Assembly (NCBI RefSeq): GCF_001746915.1
Contig: NZ_MJGC01000081.1
Location: 1-33,742 of the forward strand
Length of the DNA stretch: 33,742 bases
From: Desertifilum tharense IPPAS B-1220
Lineage (GTDB): Bacteria > Cyanobacteriota > Cyanobacteriia > Cyanobacteriales > Desertifilaceae
Direction of reading: 5' to 3'
Shown one piece after another: positions 24,165 through 32,526 of this stretch. Position numbers and translations under genes: made by a program. The notes beneath the pieces were generated by a model that ran no database searches, had not been told where the DNA came from, and worked only from the letters and a program-made list of their open reading frames with translations. Every line of letters starts with the position of its first letter. Positions within the stretch are counted from its first letter, which is position 1.

Positions 24165-24920
24165 ATGAAAAAGCATCAAGGGTTCAGCCTTGCGATGATG
24201 GCAGGGTTGAGTGGTTATCTAGTTGTTGGCTCGCCCGCGCCTGCCCATGCCATGCACATTATGGAGGGCTTTCTGCCCGTCGGCTGGGCGATTTTTTGGT
24301 GGGTTGTGTATCTGCCGTTTCTGGTTTGGGGTTTGCGATCGCTCGCCCGGATTACCCGCCAGCATCCAGAAACCAAACTCTTGCTAGCACTGGCAGGAGC
24401 CTTCACCTTTGTCCTCTCCGCTTTAAAGATTCCCTCAGTGACGGGGAGTTGTTCTCACCCCACGGGAACGGGCTTAGGGGCCGTGTTATTTGGCCCCGCC
24501 GTTATGTCAGTTTTGGGCGGTCTAGTCTTACTCTTTCAGGCGCTACTCCTGGCGCATGGGGGCTTAACCACGCTGGGTGCCAATGGCGTGTCAATGGCAG
24601 TCATCGGTCCGTTCATGGCTTATGGGATCTATCGGTTAGTGATGCATTTGAGCGGCAGACAAAGCCTCGCGATCTTTCTGGCAGCCGCTTTAGCAAACCT
24701 GCTGACCTACGTTGTCACCTCCGCGCAACTGGCCCTGGCGTTTCCCTCAGCAACCGGAGGCGTGTTAGCGGCTTTTGCTAAATTTGCTGGAATTTTTGCT
24801 CTGACTCAAATTCCCCTAGCCATTAGCGAAGGGTTGCTGACGGTGTTGGTGTGGAACTGGTTGCAGACTTACAACCGAGAAGAGTTGCAAGTCCTCAATT
24901 TGATTAAGCAGGAGTCATAA
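24165..24920 (+). CDS. cbiM: Cobalt ECF transporter S component CbiM
   Basis: A 251-residue integral membrane protein. A cleavable signal (LAMMAGLSGYLVVGSPAPAHA) is followed immediately by MHIMEGFLP. The mature N-terminus of CbiM starts with such a Met-His, which coordinates the metal. Further family motifs are AFTFVLSALKIPSVTGSCSH, HPTGTGLGAVLFGP and ISEGLLTVLVWNW. The ATG lies just after the loop-exposed GAGGT. Role: cobalt-specific substrate capture for cobalamin synthesis, with CbiN as helper and the CbiQO module providing energy. Control by the upstream B12 riboswitch fits. Confidence 0.96.
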   Translation: MKKHQGFSLAMMAGLSGYLVVGSPAPAHAMHIMEGFLPVGWAIFWWVVYLPFLVWGLRSLARITRQHPETKLLLALAGAFTFVLSALKIPSVTGSCSHPTGTGLGAVLFGPAVMSVLGGLVLLFQALLLAHGGLTTLGANGVSMAVIGPFMAYGIYRLVMHLSGRQSLAIFLAAALANLLTYVVTSAQLALAFPSATGGVLAAFAKFAGIFALTQIPLAISEGLLTVLVWNWLQTYNREELQVLNLIKQES

Positions 24921-24922
24921 CC

Positions 24923-25246
24923 ATGAGCCAAAAAAGTCAAGGTTGGAATAATGGGTTGTTGGTGGTGGCGGTTGTGGTTTTAGCGATCGCCCCCCTGTTT
25001 CTGGTGCGGGATGCAGAGTTTGGGGGAGCTGACGGCGAAGCAGAAGCAGCAATTCAGGAGATTGACCCTAACTATCAACCCTGGTTTAGCCCTCTGGTGG
25101 AACCCGCTAGCGGTGAAATTGAGTCGCTGCTGTTTGCCCTGCAAGCCGGACTGGGAACGGGAGTCATCGGGTATGTCATTGGACTATATCGAGGCAAACG
25201 TGAGCGGCAGGTGATGCAAAATCCCTCGGAATTCAAGGATTATTAG
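24923..25246 (+). CDS. cbiN: Cobalt transporter auxiliary subunit CbiN
   Basis: A 107-residue protein with two membrane helices (GLLVVAVVVLAIAPLFLV and SLLFALQAGLGTGVIGYVIG) around a periplasmic loop. The loop contains FGGADGEAEAAI and YQPWFSPLVEPASGEIESL, the CbiN signature. CbiN is needed with CbiM for cobalt movement. AGGAG at the end of cbiM sits before its ATG and only 2 bp separate the genes, implying translational coupling. Confidence 0.95.
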   Translation: MSQKSQGWNNGLLVVAVVVLAIAPLFLVRDAEFGGADGEAEAAIQEIDPNYQPWFSPLVEPASGEIESLLFALQAGLGTGVIGYVIGLYRGKRERQVMQNPSEFKDY

Positions 25247-25255
25247 TGGGGATAG

Positions 25256-26044
25256 ATGCATCATCATCTCGATGCCTATGCTTACACGAATCGCCTCCGA
25301 CCATTACCTCCCCAACAAAAACTCATCTTTGCCCTAGTGGTTCTGGGGATAGCCTCGATTGCCCACCCCGCGACTCAGGGGCTAATTTTGATTTGGCTGA
25401 GTGTTTGGATTGTTGGCTATGCTCGAATTCCCCCCAAGGTGTACGGATCGGTGCTGGGGGTGATGCTAATCTTTTTGCTGACTAGCATTCCGGCATTGGT
25501 GTTAGAGATTGTATCGGCGAATCAACGCGCCCTGGTTCAGGCGAATTCGGTCGGGGGTTGGGTGGTGGGAAATTGGTATTGTTTTATCAGTCGGTCGGGA
25601 CTGGTTCAGGCCGCAGAAGTGGGGATGCGATCGCTCGCTTGTATCCCTTGTCTGCTCTTGATTCTATTTACCATTCCCTTCGCAGAACTCTTAGGGGTTT
25701 TGCGTCAATGGCGCGTGCCTGGGGTGCTGGTCGATTTGTTACTCCTGATGTATCGATTTATCTTTCTGTTTCTGGATGTTTTAACCCAACTCCAACTGGC
25801 ACAACGCTCAAGAGGGGGTTATCGGACTCGCCAACGATGGATGTACAGTGCAGGACTATTGGCGAGTCAACTGGTTGTGCGATCGCTGCAACGTTACCAG
25901 CAATTTTCTCTGGGGTTGGCAACTCGCGGTTTTAATGGAGACTTTCAGGTTTACGCCAACCCCTCCTCTCGCTATTCCCGGCGCTATGCGATCGAATCTC
26001 TGGTTGGATGTGTGGGATTAGTAATTTTAGAGTTGAGATTTTAG
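25256..26044 (+). CDS. cbiQ: Cobalt ECF transporter T component CbiQ
   Basis: A 262-residue membrane protein with about five helices. It carries the T-component coupling region with the conserved cytoplasmic motif variants AQRSRGGYRTR and SLQRYQQFSLGLATRGFNGD, which contact the ATPase. The N-terminus HHHLDAYAYTNRLRPL resembles the usual CbiQ beginning. Start at 25256 follows GGGG 9 bp after cbiN. It transmits ATP-driven movement from CbiO to CbiM. Confidence 0.93.
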   Translation: MHHHLDAYAYTNRLRPLPPQQKLIFALVVLGIASIAHPATQGLILIWLSVWIVGYARIPPKVYGSVLGVMLIFLLTSIPALVLEIVSANQRALVQANSVGGWVVGNWYCFISRSGLVQAAEVGMRSLACIPCLLLILFTIPFAELLGVLRQWRVPGVLVDLLLLMYRFIFLFLDVLTQLQLAQRSRGGYRTRQRWMYSAGLLASQLVVRSLQRYQQFSLGLATRGFNGDFQVYANPSSRYSRRYAIESLVGCVGLVILELRF

Positions 26045-26050
26045 GCTTCT

Positions 26051-26884
26051 ATGTTCTCTCCCCTTCTGGAATTTCAAGCCGTCTCCTACACCTATCCCGG
26101 TGCAACTCAGCCTGCGATCGCAAACCTGAGTTTAGCGATCGCTGCCGGACAAAAGACTGCGATCTTGGGACATAACGGCTGTGGTAAATCAACTCTTTTA
26201 TTTCTCGCCGATGGGTTATACCGCTGTCGTTCTGGCACAATTTCCTGGAAAGGAGAACGCCTCCGCTATCAGGCACCTATTTTGAATCTGTGGCGACAAC
26301 GAATTGGTTTAGCCTTTCAAGATCCCGAACAGCAACTTGTGGCTGCAACTGTTGCGGAAGATATTTCTTACGGACTCTGCAATTTGTCCTTATCGAGAGA
26401 TGAGGTTGCCCAACGCCTGCATCAAACGCTGCGAGACTTTTCTCTCCAGGATTTGGCAGATCGTCCTTTACACCATCTCAGCCTGGGGCAGAAGCGACGG
26501 GTGGCACTGGCTGGCGTCATGGCGTTACAACCGGAGTTGCTGTTACTAGATGAACCTACAGCCTATCTCGATCGACTGCAAACGCATCATTTATTAGCAG
26601 AACTCGATCGCATCCATGCTAGCGGTACGACGATTGTAATGGCCACCCATGACCTCGATCTGGCTTATAGCTGGGCAGATTGGGCAATCGTGCTGAATGA
26701 GGGACAATTGGTGCTATCAGAACCAGCACAGCAGGTTTTCGCGCAGGTAGAGGTTTTGAATCAATTACAACTGGGGATGCCTACCCTGTTGGAGTGTTGG
26801 TATGCACTGCCCGCCGCATGGCGCGATCGCTATCCTCCTCCTAGAACGATCGCCCAATTAATTGCCCGCTTGCGGGCTGAATAA
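26051..26884 (+). CDS. cbiO: Cobalt ECF transporter ATPase CbiO
   Basis: A 277-residue ECF-type ATPase. It has Walker A GHNGCGKST (40-48) and Q-loop LAFQDPEQQLVAATVAEDI, where FQDPEQQ is diagnostic of ECF ATPases. The signature is LSLGQKRRVALAG (143-155), Walker B LLLLDEPT, and the switch His lies in MATHDLDLAY. One ATPase gene is present, so it probably acts as a homodimer. It starts 6 bp after cbiQ with a weak Shine-Dalgarno, and ends the riboswitch-led operon. No terminator is obvious in the 190 bp that follow. Confidence 0.95.
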   Translation: MFSPLLEFQAVSYTYPGATQPAIANLSLAIAAGQKTAILGHNGCGKSTLLFLADGLYRCRSGTISWKGERLRYQAPILNLWRQRIGLAFQDPEQQLVAATVAEDISYGLCNLSLSRDEVAQRLHQTLRDFSLQDLADRPLHHLSLGQKRRVALAGVMALQPELLLLDEPTAYLDRLQTHHLLAELDRIHASGTTIVMATHDLDLAYSWADWAIVLNEGQLVLSEPAQQVFAQVEVLNQLQLGMPTLLECWYALPAAWRDRYPPPRTIAQLIARLRAE

Positions 26885-26990
26885 CGCTACAACTTGACCA
26901 TCTCAACTCTAAAATCTAACCGCTGGTTCGTTGTGTGGAATTCTATTATGGATGAACAACCCCAACAATCGCCGCGACTGGATATACACC

Positions 26991-27024
26991 CTGTCATTTC
27001 TCTGTCATTTCTCCCCGATATATT
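26991..27024 (+). promoter_or_regulatory. Direct-repeat operator and promoter of the first OB-fold gene
   Basis: CTGTCAT-TTCT-CTGTCAT (26991-27008) is a perfect 11-bp-period direct repeat of the type bound by OmpR/PhoB-family regulators. It ends exactly 10 bp before TATATT (27019-27024), a five-of-six -10 match, so it takes the place of the -35. The same arrangement precedes the second OB-fold gene. The intergenic stretch 26885-27073 holds no convincing gene. Confidence 0.7.
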
Positions 27025-27073
27025 ACCGGTAACAGAAAATGCTTCTAATCTTCTAACTTAAGAGGAACAAATC

Positions 27074-27355
27074 ATGAATCGTTTAGGTACAGTAGCTGTA
27101 TTGGGTTTGAGCACTGTTGCGGCCTGGGTTGTTGCTGCACCCAGCGATGCACGGGGTAGCCATACCGGAATTGTGGAACGAGTTTGGGAGGATGGTTTTC
27201 GTTTGAATACCGGGAATCAGACGTTTAGCGTTGACTCCTGGGATGTTTATGGGGATAACACGGCTCAATTCATTCGAGTCGGCGATCGCGTTACGATTAC
27301 CGGCGAATTTGAAGGAGGGGAATTTGATGCCCTTACAATTCAAGTTAACCACTAA
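27074..27355 (+). CDS. Small exported OB-fold protein (YgiW/NirD-like)
   Basis: A 93-residue protein. A hydrophobic signal (TVAVLGLSTVAAWVVAAPSDA) precedes cleavage near residue 26. The mature 65 residues form an OB-like series of strands: HTGIVERVWEDGFRLNTGN, TFSVDSWDVYGDN, VGDRVTITGEFEGGEFDAL, TIQVNH. The VGDRVTITGEF strand pair is typical of bacterial periplasmic OB-fold (BOF) proteins such as YgiW and YdeI, which have roles in envelope stress, cation or peptide sensing. AGAGGAA precedes the ATG at good spacing. The two-component regulator gene starts 101 bp downstream. A related exported OB-fold gene lies on the other side of that pair. Specific ligand unknown. Confidence 0.7.
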   Translation: MNRLGTVAVLGLSTVAAWVVAAPSDARGSHTGIVERVWEDGFRLNTGNQTFSVDSWDVYGDNTAQFIRVGDRVTITGEFEGGEFDALTIQVNH

Positions 27356-27390
27356 TTTCCCGTAAGCTCGGTGCCATCTTCATACATCAC

Positions 27391-27427
27391 CTGGAGAGCG
27401 ATCGATCGTGCAGAAACCGCTCTCCAG
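27391..27427. other. Perfect 10-bp hairpin between OB-fold gene and regulator
   Basis: CTGGAGAGCG and CGCTCTCCAG pair perfectly around a 17-base loop, 35 bases after the OB-fold stop codon and 29 bases before the response regulator start. There is no following U run, so it is not a standard terminator. It may attenuate read-through, stabilise the upstream message or act on regulator translation. Confidence 0.6.
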
Positions 27428-27456
27428 CGCACTCCATACAGGCATCACTCTCGACC

Positions 27457-28136
27457 ATGCGTATTTTGTTTGTCGAAGACGATCTCGAACAACTCGAACC
27501 GCTAGCGATCGCGCTCACTCAGGCGGGTCATGTCGTCGATGCCGTTGAAGACGGACAAACCGCCCAATGGTTAATGGGACAGAAAGAGTACGACCTGCTG
27601 ATCCTAGACTGGATGTTACCCGATCTCGATGGCATTCAACTGTGTCGCCTGTATCGAGAGGCAGGCAAAGGATCGCCCATTCTGCTGCTCACCGCTAAAG
27701 ATACCGTTTCGGATCGCGTGATGGGTCTGGATGCAGGGGCGGACGATTATTTGACTAAACCCGCCGATGTTAAAGAATTACTAGCACGGGTACGAGCATT
27801 GGGACGGCGATCGCCCCTATGGACAGGCGACAGACTCTGTATTGCCGATCTGCAATTGCATCTCAGTACAATGACCGCCGAACGGCAGGATCGAGAGGTT
27901 TCCTTATCCAGCCGAGAGTTTCAATTGCTGGAATACTTGATGCGCCATCCCAAACAAGTGCTAAAGCGCGAGCAAATTGAACTAGCCCTCTGGGAGTGGG
28001 GTACAGAACCCGAAAGTAATGCGGTTGCTACCTCAATCCGCCGCCTCCGTCAACGGCTCAAACCGCTCAACTGCGAAACCTGGATTGACACCGTTCACGG
28101 TACAGGCTATCGGCTGTTATCTCCCGAAGACGCCAG

Positions 28137-28140
<4 letters not shown>
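27457..28140 (+). CDS. OmpR-family response regulator
   Basis: A 227-residue regulator. The receiver domain (1-120) has acidic residues in FVEDDLEQ, the phosphorylated D51 in LLILDWMLPD, a conserved Thr/Ala in LLLTAKD and K101 in YLTKP. The C-terminal winged-helix (about 130-222) has SSREFQLLEYLMRHPKQVL, the recognition helix SNAVATSIRRLRQRLK and VHGTGYRL. The sequence is most like cyanobacterial RppA-type regulators; the IRRLR helix also recalls PhoB. It overlaps the histidine kinase by ATGA, showing translational coupling. The likely binding sites are the TGTCAT direct repeats before both flanking OB-fold genes. No such repeat precedes this gene, which may depend on read-through or a separate promoter. 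Confidence 0.93.
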
Positions 28141-29618
<1,478 letters not shown>

Positions 29619-29624
29619 ATCGAT

Positions 29625-29658
29625 TTGTCATTTTGGTGTCATCTCCACTCGTTATAGT
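29625..29658 (+). promoter_or_regulatory. Direct-repeat operator and promoter of the second OB-fold gene
   Basis: TTGTCAT-TTTG-GTGTCAT (29625-29642) repeats TGTCAT with an 11-bp period. TATAGT (29653-29658), a five-of-six -10 match, starts after exactly 10 bp. Repeat period, spacing to the -10 and core sequence all equal those at 26991-27024. It lies directly after the kinase stop codon, so the downstream gene can be induced independently of the kinase transcript. Confidence 0.68.
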
Positions 29659-29673
29659 CGCATTGATGAATGG

Positions 29674-30045
29674 ATGAATCTTCCAATGCAAAAATGGATT
29701 CCTTTACTAGCCCTGATCGCTAGCTTTCCTAGCTTGTCTGCTACTGCCCAAACACCCATTGGGGAGCTGAGGCGTAATGCTGGCACCACGATTTCAGGAA
29801 CGGTGCAAAGCGTAGTAGGTAACGAGTTCATTCTGGATGATGGCACCGGGCAAATTATTGTGGATGCCGGACCTACCTGGTATCACCAAATTTCTATCCG
29901 AGAAGGGGAACAACTAACCGTGGTTGGAGAGTACGATGACTATGACTTTGATGCGTTCCGCATTACCCGCAGCAACGGTGAAGTGATTACGATTCGCAAG
30001 GGTTCGGGTCGTCCTCCTTGGGCTGGAGGGCGCGATCGCCGCTAA
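29674..30045 (+). CDS. Exported OB-fold protein (YgiW/BOF-like), second copy
   Basis: A 123-residue protein with a signal peptide (KWIPLLALIASFPSLSATA) cleaved near residue 25-26. The mature region has the OB-fold sequence GTTISGTVQSVVGNEFILDD, GTGQIIVDAGPTWY, IREGEQLTVVGEYDDYDFDA, FRITRSNGEVITI. A basic tail (GRPPWAGGRDRR) follows. The GTVQSV-x-N-EFILDDGTG pattern is close to bacterial OB-fold proteins that bind small ligands or cations; four acidic residues cluster in EYDDYDFDA. It is a distant paralogue of the protein at 27074 rather than a recent duplicate. An ATG at 29686 is an alternative start that keeps the signal. Regulation by the adjacent two-component system is inferred from the shared promoter layout. 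Confidence 0.72.
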   Translation: MNLPMQKWIPLLALIASFPSLSATAQTPIGELRRNAGTTISGTVQSVVGNEFILDDGTGQIIVDAGPTWYHQISIREGEQLTVVGEYDDYDFDAFRITRSNGEVITIRKGSGRPPWAGGRDRR

Positions 30046-30064
30046 TCAGGAGCGATGCTGGTGT

Positions 30065-30088
30065 CCTCAATTTTCAACGCTATTGAGG
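30065..30088. terminator. Hairpin between convergent genes
   Basis: CCTCAAT and ATTGAGG form a perfect 7-bp stem with a 10-base loop, 20 bases after the OB-fold stop codon and 59 bases from the end of the opposing lipoprotein gene. There is little U-run, so termination strength is uncertain. Confidence 0.45.
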
Positions 30089-30146
30089 TGCATATTGAAC
30101 TTAGACAAATCTAACTGAGAAGGGTGCGATCGCATTAGGCTTGAAG

Positions 30147-31775
30147 TTACCAGGTGACGCGATTTTCTAGGCGTTCCAATAGCTTCGGGCCAATACCGGA
30201 AACTCGACTTAAATCTTGGAGGGAGGTAAAGGGCTGTTGCTGTCGGGTTTTAATTATTTCCTGGGCGAGTTTGGGACCAATTCCGGGTAAGGATTCTAGT
30301 TCGGCTGGGGTGGCGGTGTTTAAGTTGATAACAGAGGGTGTTACATTGGTTTGAGCGGGCTTGAGTTGCGAGCATTTTTGTTGTTCGGCTTGGATTTTGC
30401 GCTCAATGGCTGCGGGAATTCCCAATTGAGAATGGGCATAGAGGCGATTGAATTCCCGGATAAAGTGGGCTGCAACCCCTGGGTTTTCAATCACCAATAG
30501 GGTTTCATCGTTAATAATATTGGCGGCTTGAGACCAATTATGCGATCCAGCGATCGCAATTTTTTCATCCACTACCCCAAATTTATGATGTAACTTGTCT
30601 CCTGGCGGTAGGATGGGGACGCCGACGGTTTGAATGGGCGTTTGCCAAGGTTGATTATCGGCTTCGTATTGGCAATTTTCACTCAAAGCCACTCCTAGCA
30701 TATCTAAGGCTTCGCTATAACTGCGATAGGCAAAACTCGGATCGATTAAGGCGCGAATTTTGACCCCCTGTTGGTGATTGAGGGCAAGGGTATTGACTAA
30801 CCTTTGTTCGGAAAAGACAAATAAGGCTAAATCAACGGAAGTTTTAGCGACTTTGAGGGTTTGGTCAATTAAACCATTCCCGGTTTGTTCCCAATCAACG
30901 CGTTGGGAGGTGGGCGAAAAGTAGACGGCAATTAAACTATTACCAACTTGCATTTTTGCAGGCTGGCGCAGCGGTTTTTTAAGCCCAAATAAACTATCGG
31001 GTTGTCCCCCTGGGCCATCTCCCCACATTAGGTTAAATTCTTGGGTAAACAGATTGGCTAGTTCGTAGCTTTGTATCTTTAATAAATTATTGGCATTGCC
31101 CCGGCTTTCCGGTCGGGTAAAATCGCCGTGGATATCGCTGAGGGTAAAGTTGGCGCTAGTGACAATCACCGTTTGACGGTCGATAATTGCAAACTTATGG
31201 TGCATTAAGCCGCTACCCTTGGAACCATCGGCGGTGTCATCAATCCAGGGAACTTTGGCATTGTGGAGAATCTTTAAAGCATCGCTTTGATTTGTCTCGT
31301 CGGTGCTGAGAAGGCGATCGCCATCGCGATCGGCAAATAAAATAAACTCATCATAACTTTGGCGAGTTCGCGGATCGAGTTGCGCTACTTCTGTTGGGGT
31401 AAACTCGCTCCAAGGGCGACTGTAACTATTTTCCAGAATCACCCGCACCTGTACCCCGGCTTGGTGACGTTCGACCAGCGCTTGGGCGACCTTGGGCAGG
31501 CGTAACTCTTGGACGGCAACATCGATGCTAGACTGAGCTTTGGCGATCGCCTCTACAATCGTTTCCTCCAAATCATCGCCTAAGCGAACAATCTGCCGAT
31601 AAGGGTCGTTATAGTCCGAGGTTTCTGACTGATTAAAATAAACTTGAATTAGCGGATCTTGGGGCAGGGGGACTAGCCGAGGCTGACGAGACTCAACGCG
31701 CCCGCACGCCGCTAAACCCAGTGCCAGCAAACACGCCAAACCTCGACGCCAGTAACAAACAGCATTCCAAAACAC
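30147..31775 (-). CDS. Phospholipase D-like nuclease/lipase lipoprotein with C-terminal HhH (ComEA-like) domain
   Basis: A protein of about 540 residues. The signal WRRGLACLLALGLAAC makes it a lipoprotein. Two phospholipase D HKD motifs are intact: HHKFAIID with SANFT, and HHKFGVVD with GSHNWS; one catalytic unit uses both. The last 60 residues form a helix-hairpin-helix pair (LNTATPAELESLPGIGPKLA and VSGIGPKLLERLE) like ComEA, which binds DNA without sequence preference. DRDGDRLLSTDE inside the first half fits an EF-hand calcium loop. Together this suggests a surface-anchored nuclease acting on DNA. I start at GTG 31775, which places the lipobox Cys at residue 24; a TTG at 31841 would add 22 residues and make an untypically long signal. 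The N-terminus is the least certain part. Confidence 0.85.
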   Translation of the reverse strand: MFWNAVCYWRRGLACLLALGLAACGRVESRQPRLVPLPQDPLIQVYFNQSETSDYNDPYRQIVRLGDDLEETIVEAIAKAQSSIDVAVQELRLPKVAQALVERHQAGVQVRVILENSYSRPWSEFTPTEVAQLDPRTRQSYDEFILFADRDGDRLLSTDETNQSDALKILHNAKVPWIDDTADGSKGSGLMHHKFAIIDRQTVIVTSANFTLSDIHGDFTRPESRGNANNLLKIQSYELANLFTQEFNLMWGDGPGGQPDSLFGLKKPLRQPAKMQVGNSLIAVYFSPTSQRVDWEQTGNGLIDQTLKVAKTSVDLALFVFSEQRLVNTLALNHQQGVKIRALIDPSFAYRSYSEALDMLGVALSENCQYEADNQPWQTPIQTVGVPILPPGDKLHHKFGVVDEKIAIAGSHNWSQAANIINDETLLVIENPGVAAHFIREFNRLYAHSQLGIPAAIERKIQAEQQKCSQLKPAQTNVTPSVINLNTATPAELESLPGIGPKLAQEIIKTRQQQPFTSLQDLSRVSGIGPKLLERLENRVTW

Positions 31776-32029
31776 AAGTTCGCCAACCGTATAGTTAGGG
31801 CTTAATGTAGCATTCCCCAAATCTTTCGCCAATGGTTCCAATCCTATCAGAAATTTCTTTTGCCAAAATCCATTAACATAAAAAATATCAATCGTCTTTT
31901 CTGACCAGAAACTCAGTTTCCTAGCGTCGCCCTAAACTTCCTGGAAAATTGATTGAGGAAGCAAGCTGAGGCCTCTGGTATGGGGATTTTTGCCTTCCCA
32001 TCCGCTATTACTGCAAAAGGCTGCGGTTT

Positions 32030-32431
32030 ATGCCGAAACGAAAAAAGACCTTCCCTTGCGGACACAAAGGCTATGGGCAAATATGCCACCGTTGCACTCA
32101 CAACCAGGTGGTAGAAAGGGTTAGCCTGCAAAACCAGACGGCAAAACGCCAAGCTAAACAAGCATGGCTGGCTTCCTTTGAACAAGACCCCATTGACTTA
32201 AGCATGTTGCCCAAGCATGTCGTTCTCAAAGCCCGACAGATTATTGCAGAGTTACAACATCATTGCAACTATACCGACTTTGGTGGGAAGCGACTGCGCC
32301 ACGATCGCTTTATCATTAGTATTCCGATTACGCGCCACTACCGGATGCTGTGCCGAGATTGTGGCAACATATTAGTTCCGCAAGCCGTGTTATCTCACGA
32401 AGACTACAACGTTTGCAAACCGGGCGGATAG
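32030..32431 (+). CDS. Zinc-ribbon protein with RelE/ParE-like C-terminal region
   Basis: A 133-residue protein. The N-terminus FPCGHKGYGQICHRCTH carries a Cys/His cluster of the form C-x-H-x(6)-C-x(2)-C, likely to bind zinc. A helical stretch (DLSMLPKHVVLKARQIIAEL) is followed by FGGKRLRHDRFIISIPI, TRHYRMLCRDCGNILVP and VLSHEDYNVC. This resembles the beta-sheet core of RelE/ParE toxins (GxxL, RxR/IxYR, HxxxY-like end). The CRDC pair may complete a second metal site. Similar small cyanobacterial proteins are annotated only as zinc-binding of unknown function. No antitoxin-like gene is adjacent, so a classical toxin-antitoxin pair is unlikely. The RelE link is inference from pattern, not an alignment. 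It has its own 190-bp leader. Confidence 0.7.
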   Translation: MPKRKKTFPCGHKGYGQICHRCTHNQVVERVSLQNQTAKRQAKQAWLASFEQDPIDLSMLPKHVVLKARQIIAELQHHCNYTDFGGKRLRHDRFIISIPITRHYRMLCRDCGNILVPQAVLSHEDYNVCKPGG

Positions 32432-32526
32432 CGATTTCAAGAGCGCGTGAAGAGGAAACCCACAAGGCGATATGCTGAGACTAGAAGAAGCTGCACGTTG
32501 CTGTTTGTATTGAGAACCCCTGAATC

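Noticed and set aside
24137..24781. 214-codon ORF overlapping cbiM in another frame
   Set aside because: cbiM in the overlapping frame has a clear signal peptide and all family motifs; this frame has none and starts inside the riboswitch leader.
26948..27058. 36-codon ORF (starting MDEQPQQSPRLD) before the first OB-fold gene
   Set aside because: It spans the direct-repeat operator and -10 element, lacks a Shine-Dalgarno and has no recognisable feature; promoter function explains the region better.
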